From a virus: 37,484 nucleotides of DNA. Location: positions 1 through 37,484 of the IMG/VR virus record IMGVR_UViG_3300011244_000005; one strand, given 5' to 3'. Numbering within the stretch: position 1 is the stretch's first letter; the number at the start of each line of letters is the position of its first letter. The position numbers and the translations under genes are program-made. Shown here one piece after another: positions 17,473 to 25,783 of this stretch. Under the pieces are notes generated by a model, which worked only from the letters and a program-made list of their open reading frames with translations, searched no databases and was not told the DNA's origin.

Positions 17473-18519
17473 TTACGAGACCGTGATCGTCTCCAAACCG
17501 ATGGCGCTAGTGAGAGCGACCAGGCGTTTCCCGGTCGTCACCGCGATGCGCCAGCGCTTGTCGCCCACCTGGCGCACATAGACGGCGCGGCGCTGCCCGT
17601 TGCGCGCGGGCGCAGTGAACGTCTTCAGGTTGCTGAAGTCGTCCCGGCTCATTCCCGGCGAAGCCGTGAAGAGCATCACCACGCTGCCGAAGATGGGCGA
17701 TGTGACGCTCGCGGCGGATGCATAGCGGGGCTGCGGCACCTGCACGCTGGCGTTAAACATCCCGCCCAGCTGCTCCATCGTCATCGTGGAGCTGAAGGCC
17801 TGGCCGGCCAGGTTCTGAGCGCGCAGGGCGAGCAACCGCTTGGTCGCGGCACCCGGCCCATACCAGATGTTGTTCGGCTTGATCATCATGGCGTTGATCT
17901 CGGTGATCACGTCCATGTCCGGGTCTTTGCCCGCGGTGGTGTCCCAGGTCTTCGCGACGTTGGTCGCGCCGGCCACGAGCAGCGCGATCGCCTGCCGCAG
18001 TTCCGTGCGATCGAGGATCCCGAGCAGGAACGCGACCTTGCGCTGCTGCCAGTCGGCATCGAGGAGCTCCTCCTCCTCGTCCACCTCCACCGCCAGGCCG
18101 ATCTCCGGCATCTTCTGGCTCACCATGCTCTTGCTGGTGTTTTGGAGCGTGGTGAAATCCGCCCCGACGCCGCGACGGACATCGAGCGGGTTATCCATGG
18201 CAAGGAACGCGTCGGTGAACCCGTAGACTGGGTAGGTCACATACGCGGAATTATTGCTCATCACTTCCGGCGCGATCTGATCCCGCAAACCCTGCAAGGC
18301 TTGCTGGAGCGGATCCGAATAACGGACCGCGTAGTTCGAAAGGAACTCGTTTGGTGCGTTGGCCGTGAACTGCGAGGCGTTGAAGGCGAGGACGCGATTC
18401 GGGGCGAAGTTTTCGTCCGCCGGATGAATCTCGAACGACTCTTGCGGCGCAATGCCGAGCATGGCCGCGATAGCGTTGAAGGCCAGCGCTTGCCGGCCGG
18501 GTCTTAAGTTGGTGATCAT
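17473..18519 (-). CDS. Major capsid protein
   Basis: 348 residues, matching Mu T-like and other HK97-fold capsid proteins of this size. It contains the long E-loop/spine-type region (FTTLQNTSKSMVSQKMPEIG), an acidic stretch VEVDEEEELLDADWQQRK, and the Ala-rich helical A-domain part RTELRQAIALLVAGATNVAK. Gene order (protease/scaffold, decoration, capsid, connectors) supports the call. Two LAFN motifs at residues 12-15 and 44-47 lie in an N-terminal segment that could be trimmed during maturation, leaving a 301-residue mature chain. The start at 18519 follows the decoration gene by 38 bp. Confidence 0.8.
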   Translation of the reverse strand: MITNLRPGRQALAFNAIAAMLGIAPQESFEIHPADENFAPNRVLAFNASQFTANAPNEFLSNYAVRYSDPLQQALQGLRDQIAPEVMSNNSAYVTYPVYGFTDAFLAMDNPLDVRRGVGADFTTLQNTSKSMVSQKMPEIGLAVEVDEEEELLDADWQQRKVAFLLGILDRTELRQAIALLVAGATNVAKTWDTTAGKDPDMDVITEINAMMIKPNNIWYGPGAATKRLLALRAQNLAGQAFSSTMTMEQLGGMFNASVQVPQPRYASAASVTSPIFGSVVMLFTASPGMSRDDFSNLKTFTAPARNGQRRAVYVRQVGDKRWRIAVTTGKRLVALTSAIGLETITVS

Positions 18520-18557
18520 AATATTTTGTTTGGTTGCTGAATTCGTTAGGCGCGGGG

Positions 18558-20138
18558 TTAAGCGACGATCACAGGAGGCGCGGCCACGCCGGCAGTGCCG
18601 ACAAGGATCCAGCCTTTGACGTCATCGACGTACTCGAGGTCGGCGATGTCGCCCGCATCGGCGAAAACGATCGAGGTGAAGCCGGTCTTCGTTGCCGGGG
18701 TGAGCGTGCCGTCGCCCCCATCGACTCCGAGCACCAGGTTGAGTCGCTGGCCGGGGACGCCATTAGCGAGAGTGAGCGCCTCGGCGCCGCCCGTGGTCAT
18801 CACCACAACGCGCGACGTGATCGGCACCGCGAGCGTGCCACCCGCTTTCACTGTGCCGCTCGTGGCGACGACGACCTTGAAAGGAACGCAATGCGCGATC
18901 GAGACCGGATCGCCCGCGGCCGCAACGGTAAAGCGGGATTTGCCGATCACCCAATAAACGCCAGCCACGGTGGGCAGCGTCTTGACTCGACCGAGCGTGC
19001 CGACGCCTGGCGTGAGCCAATCATCGACCGCGATGGCGGCTTCCGCGACGGCCGGGAGCGACTCTGGCCAGAGACCGAAGAGCGCGATGTTCTTTTTCAC
19101 CACGTCGACTTCGTCGGTGGCGATCTCATCGTTCAGCAGGATGCCGAGAGGCACGTCGCCCACGGCGGAAACCAGCTTGAAATGTCGATCGTCCGCGCCG
19201 CGCACCACCACGTAATTCTTCGTGGCGATCGCCGCGGTGCCATCGAGACTCGCCGTGCCGTGGCTGGTCTGTTGCGGGGTAAACACGACGTTCGTCGCGA
19301 GTGTGCGCCCTCGAAGTCGATGGGCGATCAACGCGAAGAACATTCCCACGCGGAACAAGGCTCGTCTGAATCGACTCACCGCTTCCCGCCGATAGCGCTG
19401 GCGGTTTTTCGCCAGCCAGGCACAAGCCGCGAAGGCCAGGGCCAGGGCGCAGATGACTTCGACCCATCGCACTGCATCAACCGTGAGATATGCCAGGAAG
19501 GCCGCGGGCATCGGGCTGTAGGGAATCGCTGGGGCGATAACCTGGTCGGCCTGATGCAACGGCGTGCCATCCGAGACGAGCTCGAGCGGTGCGACACCGG
19601 CTTGCGCGGGCGACGCCGCGCCGAAGAACAGCGTGCAGCACAGCGCGACAAGCACGGCTTTCGCTGCGGAGCTGATCGCCTTGATTATGTCGGCCTTCTT
19701 CGTCGCGCCCTTCAGATCGTAGCCGTTCGTCGAGGCCAGTTCCGTGAGTTCGGCGACCGTCTTTGATCCGAGATCCACTTCTTCAGCCTCGCCGTCCGGA
19801 TGAGTCCGGAGTTTGAGGACTGTCTCGGTGGCCGGCCGTTCCTCGACGGTGGCGGTGACGCTGAGATGGTGGTCGCGCAGGTATTGCTGCTGCTCGGCAT
19901 CGATCGCCAGCTTCTCGGCGAGAAGCGGCTCGGTGCCGGCCGCGATCAAAGCCTTCTTGCGGGCGAGGACTTTGTCCGGATCGAGGTTGGTCGGAATTCC
20001 GACGGTGACGACAGGCGTCTCCGGCGGGAGAGTGCCTGGGATGGCAGGAGCTTCGTTGACCGCGAGCCCGCGACCGCAGAGGCGGTCAGCGAACGCGGCC
20101 AGCGCGCACCCGAGAACTAACAATTGTCTTTTAATCAT
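18558..20138 (-). CDS. Composite head protein: HeH-like domain, membrane segments and decoration (DUF2190-like) domain
   Basis: 526 residues in distinct parts. Residues 1-28 form a hydrophobic leader ending LAVN. Residues 124-156 (KTVAELTELASTNGYDLKG and onward) look like a SAP/HeH-LEM helix-extension-helix domain, common near phage capsid genes. Residues 161-180 resemble a second signal peptide (ending SPAQA), and 225-243 form a transmembrane helix followed by a basic Arg-rich stretch. From residue 284, directly after GRTLATN, the chain looks like a DUF2190-type capsid decoration protein (VVFTPQQTSHGTASLDG; FKLVSAVGDVPLGILLNDE). Cleavage after LATN by the prohead protease would release that domain. 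Membrane segments in a capsid-region protein are odd; an ancient gene fusion is an alternative. Confidence 0.6.
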   Translation of the reverse strand: MIKRQLLVLGCALAAFADRLCGRGLAVNEAPAIPGTLPPETPVVTVGIPTNLDPDKVLARKKALIAAGTEPLLAEKLAIDAEQQQYLRDHHLSVTATVEERPATETVLKLRTHPDGEAEEVDLGSKTVAELTELASTNGYDLKGATKKADIIKAISSAAKAVLVALCCTLFFGAASPAQAGVAPLELVSDGTPLHQADQVIAPAIPYSPMPAAFLAYLTVDAVRWVEVICALALAFAACAWLAKNRQRYRREAVSRFRRALFRVGMFFALIAHRLRGRTLATNVVFTPQQTSHGTASLDGTAAIATKNYVVVRGADDRHFKLVSAVGDVPLGILLNDEIATDEVDVVKKNIALFGLWPESLPAVAEAAIAVDDWLTPGVGTLGRVKTLPTVAGVYWVIGKSRFTVAAAGDPVSIAHCVPFKVVVATSGTVKAGGTLAVPITSRVVVMTTGGAEALTLANGVPGQRLNLVLGVDGGDGTLTPATKTGFTSIVFADAGDIADLEYVDDVKGWILVGTAGVAAPPVIVA

Positions 20139-20173
20139 GATGGTTGTTGTCGTGGTTAGGCTGCGGTTTTAGG

Positions 20174-20815
20174 TTATGTGGTTGCCGCTGGTTCCATCGC
20201 CTTGAGCAGCGCGGCGTCGGCTGGAGTGGCGCGCATCACGTTGATGGCGTCGTCGATGGAAAGTTCGCGTCCGCCGTTCTTGCGGGCTTCGGCCTGGATG
20301 GCATCGATGCGGACATTGAAAGCCAGGGTGCGGCCGCGCGGCGTGGACAGGTCCGCGACGTCGACCGGCTTGAGCGGATCGAGCGGACTGGCGTTGAGCG
20401 CGGGTTTCTTCGCGTTCAACTTTGTGAGCGTGCCATCGAAGTCGGTCTCGAAGTCCGTCCCCCACTGCGGGCGTTCCGCGGCGGTGATGACGCCTTTGTC
20501 GATCGCGCGATCGAGATGCGCGTTGACGGCGAGCTTCTGGAACTTCGTCGCTTCGGCTTGCGCGGTGGTCGCGGCCGTTTGCGCCGAGGCGACATTGGTC
20601 GCCAGGGTTCCGAGCTCGGCGAGGAACGCGTCCCGGTTATCGCCCATGATGACGACCGAGATTTTCTTTTGGCCGAGCGCGATCTCCATCGGGTCGACGT
20701 TTACTGCGAGCCGGCTGCACGCCGTCTGCAATTCCTGTTCGGTGGGTTCAACGCCGTCGGCGGGCTTCTTCAGCACGTTGAGGGCGACCAATCTGTCGAT
20801 AAGCCATTTTGGCAT
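20174..20815 (-). CDS. Nested scaffold protein from an internal start (Mu Z-like)
   Basis: An in-frame ATG at 20815 begins MPKWLIDRLVALNVL after the disordered Pro/Thr linker, giving a 213-residue protein identical to the C-terminal half of the protease. AAAGGA lies about 10 nt upstream and can act as a ribosome binding site. In phage Mu the scaffold Z is made this way inside gene I. It would supply the excess of scaffold over protease needed for prohead assembly. Confidence 0.55.
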   Translation of the reverse strand: MPKWLIDRLVALNVLKKPADGVEPTEQELQTACSRLAVNVDPMEIALGQKKISVVIMGDNRDAFLAELGTLATNVASAQTAATTAQAEATKFQKLAVNAHLDRAIDKGVITAAERPQWGTDFETDFDGTLTKLNAKKPALNASPLDPLKPVDVADLSTPRGRTLAFNVRIDAIQAEARKNGGRELSIDDAINVMRATPADAALLKAMEPAATT

Positions 20816-21499
20816 GGTGTTTTTGTCCTTTGTTTGGGTTGTTGGTGCTGAGGAGGGATCCTCCGCGTTGGTCCAGACCGGGACGTTCTTCATCCGCGGT
20901 TGATTTGTTAGGCCGACGCTCTGGATTTCGTCCGGCTCGATGATTCCGGTGCGCGCGGCCGATGCCATGTCGTAAAGCCACGCGATCGATGGATACGGCA
21001 GGTAGTGATTCTTCTTGTTGTCGAGCCCGAGATCGTTCCAGGCCGGTTTGACATACAAGCCATCGGCGCGCTGCTGCACGTCGAGGAGATGGCCGTAGCG
21101 CCGATCGTCCGGCCAGCGCACTGGATCCGCGTCGGGATGCCCGCGGTAGATCGGCATCCCGATGAAATCCTTGCCCTGGCGCACGCGATAGGCGTTGAAC
21201 GCTGCAACGATCTTTGTCGCCTGCGCCGGCGTGAAGCGCTGGATAAGCTTCTTCAGGCCACCCTTGCCGTCCTCGATCCAGTAATCGGTGTCGCCGTAGG
21301 GAGCGAGCAGCTTATATTCGTCGCCCGCTTCGGCCTCGGTGATGGGCGCGATGTTGGTCGCGATCGAGTAAGCGATACAGCGGTCCGCCGCGGAATTGAA
21401 AGCGAGAGCGAGAAGCCGGCGAAAAGGGCCAACAGTACGCACATACGGCTCAGGCCGGCGCGATGGCGGGAAGAGTTCCTCACAAAATCTGTGTCTCAT
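20174..21499 (-). CDS. Prohead protease fused to scaffold (Mu I-like)
   Basis: 441 residues from the ATG at 21499, chosen because it overlaps the portal stop as ATGA; an ATG at 21532 would add 11 residues. The protease half has the Mu I pattern: IYRGHPDADPVRWPDDRRYG, LLDVQQRADGLYVKPAWNDL, NHYLPYPSIAWLYD and IIEPDEIQSVGLTNQPRM, with His121 and Ser194 as likely catalytic residues. After a Pro/Thr-rich linker the C-terminal half is a Lys/Ala/Glu helical scaffold. The chain carries six [LI]-A-[FTV]-N motifs (residues 32-35, 46-49, 264-267, 299-302, 323-326, 392-395), consistent with self-processing. It organises and then matures the prohead. Confidence 0.8.
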   Translation of the reverse strand: MRHRFCEELFPPSRRPEPYVRTVGPFRRLLALAFNSAADRCIAYSIATNIAPITEAEAGDEYKLLAPYGDTDYWIEDGKGGLKKLIQRFTPAQATKIVAAFNAYRVRQGKDFIGMPIYRGHPDADPVRWPDDRRYGHLLDVQQRADGLYVKPAWNDLGLDNKKNHYLPYPSIAWLYDMASAARTGIIEPDEIQSVGLTNQPRMKNVPVWTNAEDPSSAPTTQTKDKNTMPKWLIDRLVALNVLKKPADGVEPTEQELQTACSRLAVNVDPMEIALGQKKISVVIMGDNRDAFLAELGTLATNVASAQTAATTAQAEATKFQKLAVNAHLDRAIDKGVITAAERPQWGTDFETDFDGTLTKLNAKKPALNASPLDPLKPVDVADLSTPRGRTLAFNVRIDAIQAEARKNGGRELSIDDAINVMRATPADAALLKAMEPAATT

Positions 21500-23367
21500 G
21501 CTGCGATCCTTTCCTGTGCGGCTTCCGTCCATCCGGTTTCGATCGATTTGCGGATGATCTCTTCGAGGACGTCGGCCTGCTTTGGCGCGGCGAGGATCTC
21601 TCGAGCGAGCGAACCGCGAAGTTGCGACTGCATCCAGAGGGCCTTCGATGTGAAGTCCATGTCGTCCGGCGAGAGGACCGCTTCCATGGCCGTGCGCAAC
21701 GGCTGCAGATCGTTTGCAAACGCGATGCGATACTGATCGCGCAACGGCCCAAGGAACCGATCCATGTCCTCTTCGGGCGACAGCTCCACATTGATCGCAG
21801 CTTTCTTCTTCTCTACGCCTGGCTGTCCGCTTTCCGGTTTCCGGTTGCCGAATTCGTCCACTTCCGGCGCCACCGCTTTTTCAAAAATCTTCTCGCCGGA
21901 TTTTGCGAGTGGCACATTCAGCCGCTTGGCGATCGGCCCGATCGGCACTTCGGCGCCGGCGTTCACCATCATGGTCACGCTAGAGCGCAACGCCGACTGG
22001 TCTTCGCTCTTCGGCGCATCGATCGAGACGCGCGCCAGGACCGGCGCGTCGCCGAAATACCAACGGAGCACGATGACATCGATGGCGGCATTGAGCGTCT
22101 CCGATATCCAGATGCAATCGGCGCGCTCCCGGTCTTCCTCGCCTACCTGCTGCACGCTGGCGCCCACGCTTTCCTGGCCGCGCGATTGCGTGCTGAGGTC
22201 GGCGCCGAGATAAAGCGAAGCCAGGTCACGCTTCACTTCCTCGATGATGTTGTGCATCGGGAGGGAATTGCCGCTGGTCCCGCCGCTGGGCCAGACGATC
22301 TCGACCTTGTTCTCGGTCGCACCGAATTGCGTGCCGCGATAATTCGAACCGAGCGATCGCGCGAGCGCGACAGCGGAATCGCCTTCCGGCGTGCCGCGCT
22401 GCGCAGTGGTGTGAACCACGATGCCAGGCGTCCCGAACTTCTCCGAGAAATTGATGTTGTCGCTCGTGGCCAGCTTGTCGTAGTAGGCGAGCACTGAGGC
22501 CGCGAACATGAGCGGACTTTCCTCGCTAGTGACGAGCCAGGCAGATTCCTGGAGGGGCTCGCCGGAGAACGCCTGCGACATGCCGAGGAAGCGGAGCTCG
22601 CCCGTGCGGCTCTCGAAGAATTCCATCGGCACGTATTCAAACTTCGCCGTGAGACTCGGGACCGACGCGCCGCTTGGCAGCTTAATCTGGCGGGAGCTGT
22701 CCGGATTCCAGATGAGATGATGCGCGGCCGAGCCGAAGCTCTTAGCCTCCATCATCTGCATGACGATCTTCGAGAACCCGCCGCGCACGTTCCGATTGAG
22801 CGCGTGGCCAGCGCGAGCGTTCGCGTAGAAATGTTCCAGGATGAAGGCCTGGTCGTAAGCCATGGGTGAATCGTCGACGCGCTCGATCACGCGCGGCCGC
22901 AGGGCGACGGCTTCCTCGCGTTTCGCCTTTACGTTGCGGATGGTCTTTTGCTGTTTGGCCAGGCGATCCCAAAGCCGCGCGGCCGGGACCAGGTAGCCGC
23001 CCATGTAGCTATCGAGCGCGTTCGAGAGCCCGGCGGCGTTGAACGAGCTGAACGGATTGAACCGGCGAAAACTGAGCATCTCGAGCTGCTCGGGACTGAA
23101 GACCTCGACGTTCGAGTTGGTCTGCGCGGCCGAGACAGAGGCATCGAATCCGCCGCCGACCGGACCCTCCGATTGCGGGCGCGCCGGCGAGGCCGGGATG
23201 GGCAGCGTTGCCGATCCGGAATGGCCGATGGCTCCGTTATGGCGCTTCCTGGGCATAAAATTAGCCCGGAATGGCGCGTGCAACCGGCGTGCAGACTGCG
23301 CGGACGGCTCAGTGGCAGCACAGACCCGCGAAAAAGCGGTGGCGGGGCGTACAGCGCGTCGGCTCAT
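21496..23367 (-). CDS. Portal protein (Mu Gp29-like, DUF935)
   Basis: 623 residues. Family-like features include RFNPFSSFNAAGLSNALDSY, WDRLAKQQKTIRNVKAKREE, MGSQAF-type segment GMSQAFSGEPLQESAWLVTS, then FGTPGIVVHTT and a C-terminal helical clip/crown (LRTAMEAVLSPDDMDFTSKA). It forms the dodecameric ring through which DNA is packaged. The first 37 residues are basic and Ser/Ala-rich and may be an extension or a misjudged start; Met38 (MPRKRHNGA) is an alternative. It overlaps the terminase stop (23364-23367) and the protease start (21496-21499). Confidence 0.8.
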   Translation of the reverse strand: MSRRAVRPATAFSRVCAATEPSAQSARRLHAPFRANFMPRKRHNGAIGHSGSATLPIPASPARPQSEGPVGGGFDASVSAAQTNSNVEVFSPEQLEMLSFRRFNPFSSFNAAGLSNALDSYMGGYLVPAARLWDRLAKQQKTIRNVKAKREEAVALRPRVIERVDDSPMAYDQAFILEHFYANARAGHALNRNVRGGFSKIVMQMMEAKSFGSAAHHLIWNPDSSRQIKLPSGASVPSLTAKFEYVPMEFFESRTGELRFLGMSQAFSGEPLQESAWLVTSEESPLMFAASVLAYYDKLATSDNINFSEKFGTPGIVVHTTAQRGTPEGDSAVALARSLGSNYRGTQFGATENKVEIVWPSGGTSGNSLPMHNIIEEVKRDLASLYLGADLSTQSRGQESVGASVQQVGEEDRERADCIWISETLNAAIDVIVLRWYFGDAPVLARVSIDAPKSEDQSALRSSVTMMVNAGAEVPIGPIAKRLNVPLAKSGEKIFEKAVAPEVDEFGNRKPESGQPGVEKKKAAINVELSPEEDMDRFLGPLRDQYRIAFANDLQPLRTAMEAVLSPDDMDFTSKALWMQSQLRGSLAREILAAPKQADVLEEIIRKSIETGWTEAAQERIAA

Positions 23368-24965
23368 AGCGCGTATCTCGCCTCCGTTTCGGCCTCATCG
23401 CCCACCCGGTTGAAGGCATATTCGTCCTGCGCCATCGGCTCGAAGTCGAAGGGACCCGTTTTGCCGATCAGGGCGTAGTTCGCCAGTTTTACAGAATCGA
23501 AGGTGTCTCCGTGGCGCCCTTCCTGGTCTGGTTCGCAGACGAAGTCGCCCTTCTCCTTTTTGACCAGGCGGAAGTCCTCTCGGACGTACCGCTCGGGAGG
23601 AAGGAGCACATGGTTGTCATCCAGCTCACCCACGAGCAGACCGCCCGTGTATTGCTTCATCGTGATCGGCTCCGGATTTCCCGGCCGCTCGATCGTCTCA
23701 CTGGCGACGACGAGCTCGACCTGGAGCAGGCCGCTCAACGTCTTTTTGACGGTCTGCGCGAAGTAGCGCTCGTTCGTGGCGTCTTCGCAAAGCCTGCGGG
23801 CCGGTCCGCCTTCCTTCCTCGCGGCAACCGCTTGGATGATCAGCCTGGCGCGTTCCAAAGCGATGTCCGGATCCGCCGTCTTCCAGTTCAGGACTGCGCG
23901 GACGATTCGTTCGACTCCGCGCTCTTCAACAACCGCAAAGCTGCTCGGATTGCTCTTTTGTTTGGTGGTCGTCGCCAGATCCCAACCGAGCCCAACCCGG
24001 CCGGGCCCCAACTTGTCGGAGATCCACCGGAGCGCCTGGCCCAGGTCAAGGTCGCTGTTGATGCTGAAGAACTGGCACTCGCCGATGCCGCGACGTTGCG
24101 CAGTGTCGAGCTGCATCAAACCAACGGCGCCGGTGCCGCCGACGACAAACTTGCAGCCGTAGTTTCGATCCCACGCGTCCTTGTCGCTTGCTCGCCGCCG
24201 CGATTCGTCTGGCGAGATCGACGCGCCGGTATCGTCGTCATAAAGCGGGATCCCGTCGGCATACGCGTCCTCGGCTGTGATGCGCAGAACCCACACACCG
24301 AGCTCGCTTCGATACCAGTTACCCTTTGGATTGATTGGGAGCTCCGCGCCGATCGGCGGCGCCAGGAGATCGAAAGAAGGATGCGTGTCGTCCGGCGGCG
24401 GCGTGGTGGTGAAGATCGCGCGATATTCCGGATTCGAGCTGATGATCGGCATCATCGCCTCGAGGATCTCGTTGAACTTTTTCGCGCGGCCGACTTCGTC
24501 TAGGACCAGGTCGCCCGTTTCGCCAACGGCATCGACCGTGAGCGCGACAACTTTCGTGCGCGAGTAGACAGAGTTTGAGTGGTAGAGACGGAACTCCAAC
24601 CGCGTCGCTTCGTAGAGCTCCGCGAAATCATCCGCGCTCAGTCCTACCGGGAGTTTCTTGCCGCCGTCCGAGTCGGCGAGCTCGAGAGAAAGGTTCGCCG
24701 CCTTTGCCTGGCTCGCGATCAGCTGAAAGGCTTTTTGCAGCGCGTCCGATTCCTTGCGGACAATCTCTCGGCCCAAGTCGAGCTTAACGCTGCCGAAGAT
24801 GACGGTATGACCCGGCTCCTTCATCATTTTCCGGAGCGCGATCCGGGAAGCGATCGTGGTCTTTCCGTATTGCCGGCGGGCGAGCAGACCGCAGACGCGA
24901 TGCGCGCGAACGCCCTGCTCGAACTCGCGCTGGCCGGCGCGCACTTCAAAAGCTCGCGCGGCCAT
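23364..24965 (-). CDS. Large terminase subunit (Mu Gp28-like)
   Basis: 533 residues from the ATG at 24965, which shares one base with the TGA of the small terminase. Walker A is LLARRQYGKTT (Lys35), Walker B is DLVLDE (152-157) and the coupling motif is FTTTPPP (185-191). The nuclease half has the expected acidic residues in GLGWDLATTTK (Asp329), CEDATNERY (Asp395) and GRHGDTFDS (Asp487). It drives DNA into the prohead and cuts it. The reading frame stays open upstream to 25634, but that part overlaps the small terminase gene and has no family features. Confidence 0.88.
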   Translation of the reverse strand: MAARAFEVRAGQREFEQGVRAHRVCGLLARRQYGKTTIASRIALRKMMKEPGHTVIFGSVKLDLGREIVRKESDALQKAFQLIASQAKAANLSLELADSDGGKKLPVGLSADDFAELYEATRLEFRLYHSNSVYSRTKVVALTVDAVGETGDLVLDEVGRAKKFNEILEAMMPIISSNPEYRAIFTTTPPPDDTHPSFDLLAPPIGAELPINPKGNWYRSELGVWVLRITAEDAYADGIPLYDDDTGASISPDESRRRASDKDAWDRNYGCKFVVGGTGAVGLMQLDTAQRRGIGECQFFSINSDLDLGQALRWISDKLGPGRVGLGWDLATTTKQKSNPSSFAVVEERGVERIVRAVLNWKTADPDIALERARLIIQAVAARKEGGPARRLCEDATNERYFAQTVKKTLSGLLQVELVVASETIERPGNPEPITMKQYTGGLLVGELDDNHVLLPPERYVREDFRLVKKEKGDFVCEPDQEGRHGDTFDSVKLANYALIGKTGPFDFEPMAQDEYAFNRVGDEAETEARYAL

Positions 24966-25528
24966 CAATCCTTCCAATCCTCCCCGAACATCGCCTGGCC
25001 GAGTGCCTCGATCTTCTCCGAGTGGGTGGCTCCGCTCGTCGCGATCTCCTTCGCGCGTTTGTCCTCGAACCATTCGAGGAAGAGCTCGCAAGTCTTGACC
25101 TGGAACACTTTGGTCTTCAGCTCGAGATCGAGCTGCTTCGTCAGCTGAGCATTCTGCGCGACCCGCAAATACTCCATCTGGCGGAACTCCTCCGAATCCC
25201 GCTGCGCCATCGCCTGCATCGTAAAGAAAGTCTGGCCAAAATCCTGGATCCGTTTCGGGTCCGCCGTCGGGAATTCTTTGCGTAGCAGTTCTTCGAAATC
25301 GCTGGTCAACGAATCCGTGCGCCGAAAATCCCGACGCAAGTTCCACCAGGAGTAAAAATCCGAGAGCGCACCCTCGGAGACCTTGATGCCATCCGCCGCG
25401 AGCTGTTGCTTTGCGAATTTGTGACCGCCGACACAAGCGTCCGACTTCGGCGTGTTGCACCATTCGATGATCTGCTCCTGCCGTTCCTCGGAGAGATTTT
25501 TCAACGGCGAATCCGAGCGTGGCTTCAT
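24965..25528 (-). CDS. Small terminase subunit (Mu Gp27-like, DUF3486)
   Basis: 187 residues, mostly helical. The N-terminal LSEERQEQIIEWCNTPKSDA starts a helix-turn-helix region (to about residue 65, with VSEGALSDFYSWWNLRRDFR) as in DUF3486 proteins; the rest is a long coiled coil (QRDSEEFRQMEYLRVAQNAQ) and a C-terminal segment that should contact the large subunit. It recognises phage DNA for packaging. The stop overlaps the large terminase start. Confidence 0.78.
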   Translation of the reverse strand: MKPRSDSPLKNLSEERQEQIIEWCNTPKSDACVGGHKFAKQQLAADGIKVSEGALSDFYSWWNLRRDFRRTDSLTSDFEELLRKEFPTADPKRIQDFGQTFFTMQAMAQRDSEEFRQMEYLRVAQNAQLTKQLDLELKTKVFQVKTCELFLEWFEDKRAKEIATSGATHSEKIEALGQAMFGEDWKD

Positions 25529-25783
25529 TCACGAGAGTCCCTCCTTGTGCCGGCCCTCTGGCGTGAGGAACCATTCCTTGCGCTCTTCGCCTTCGTCGTA
25601 GCGGAAGTCCGCGTAGCCCTTCGAGTGATTCCACGAGAGAGCGATCTGCAGTTCGTCCGTGCGCAGATCCGGTAAATCCGGCTTTAGCTTGTCGAACAGG
25701 AGCTGCTCGCTCGCGCGGCGGTTCTCCGGAAGTGCCGAGAGAACCATCCGGACGCGCCGGCGAAGGAAAATGGGGTCTGTCAT
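25529..25783 (-). CDS. Small winged-helix-like protein (Mu Gp26 position)
   Basis: 84 residues from an ATG at 25783 (ATGA overlap with the upstream gene). Its pattern, RRRVRMVLSALPENRRASEQ then DELQIALSWNHSKGYADFRY and a beta pair ending EWFLTPEGRHKEG, fits a small winged helix. In Mu, gene 26 has the same place before the small terminase and is structurally undefined. A DNA-binding or packaging accessory role is possible. Confidence 0.55.
   Translation of the reverse strand: MTDPIFLRRRVRMVLSALPENRRASEQLLFDKLKPDLPDLRTDELQIALSWNHSKGYADFRYDEGEERKEWFLTPEGRHKEGLS

Noticed and set aside
17464-18507. 347-codon plus-strand frame opposite the capsid gene
   Set aside because: Exact antisense of the capsid gene, with shadow composition.
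18534-19766. 410-codon plus-strand frame opposite the decoration protein gene
   Set aside because: Arg/His/Asp-rich shadow; minus strand carries recognisable domains.
24966-25634. Upstream extension of the large terminase frame
   Set aside because: Runs inside the small terminase gene, has Arg/Gly-rich shadow composition; the ATG at 24965 sharing a base with the TGA stop is the better start.
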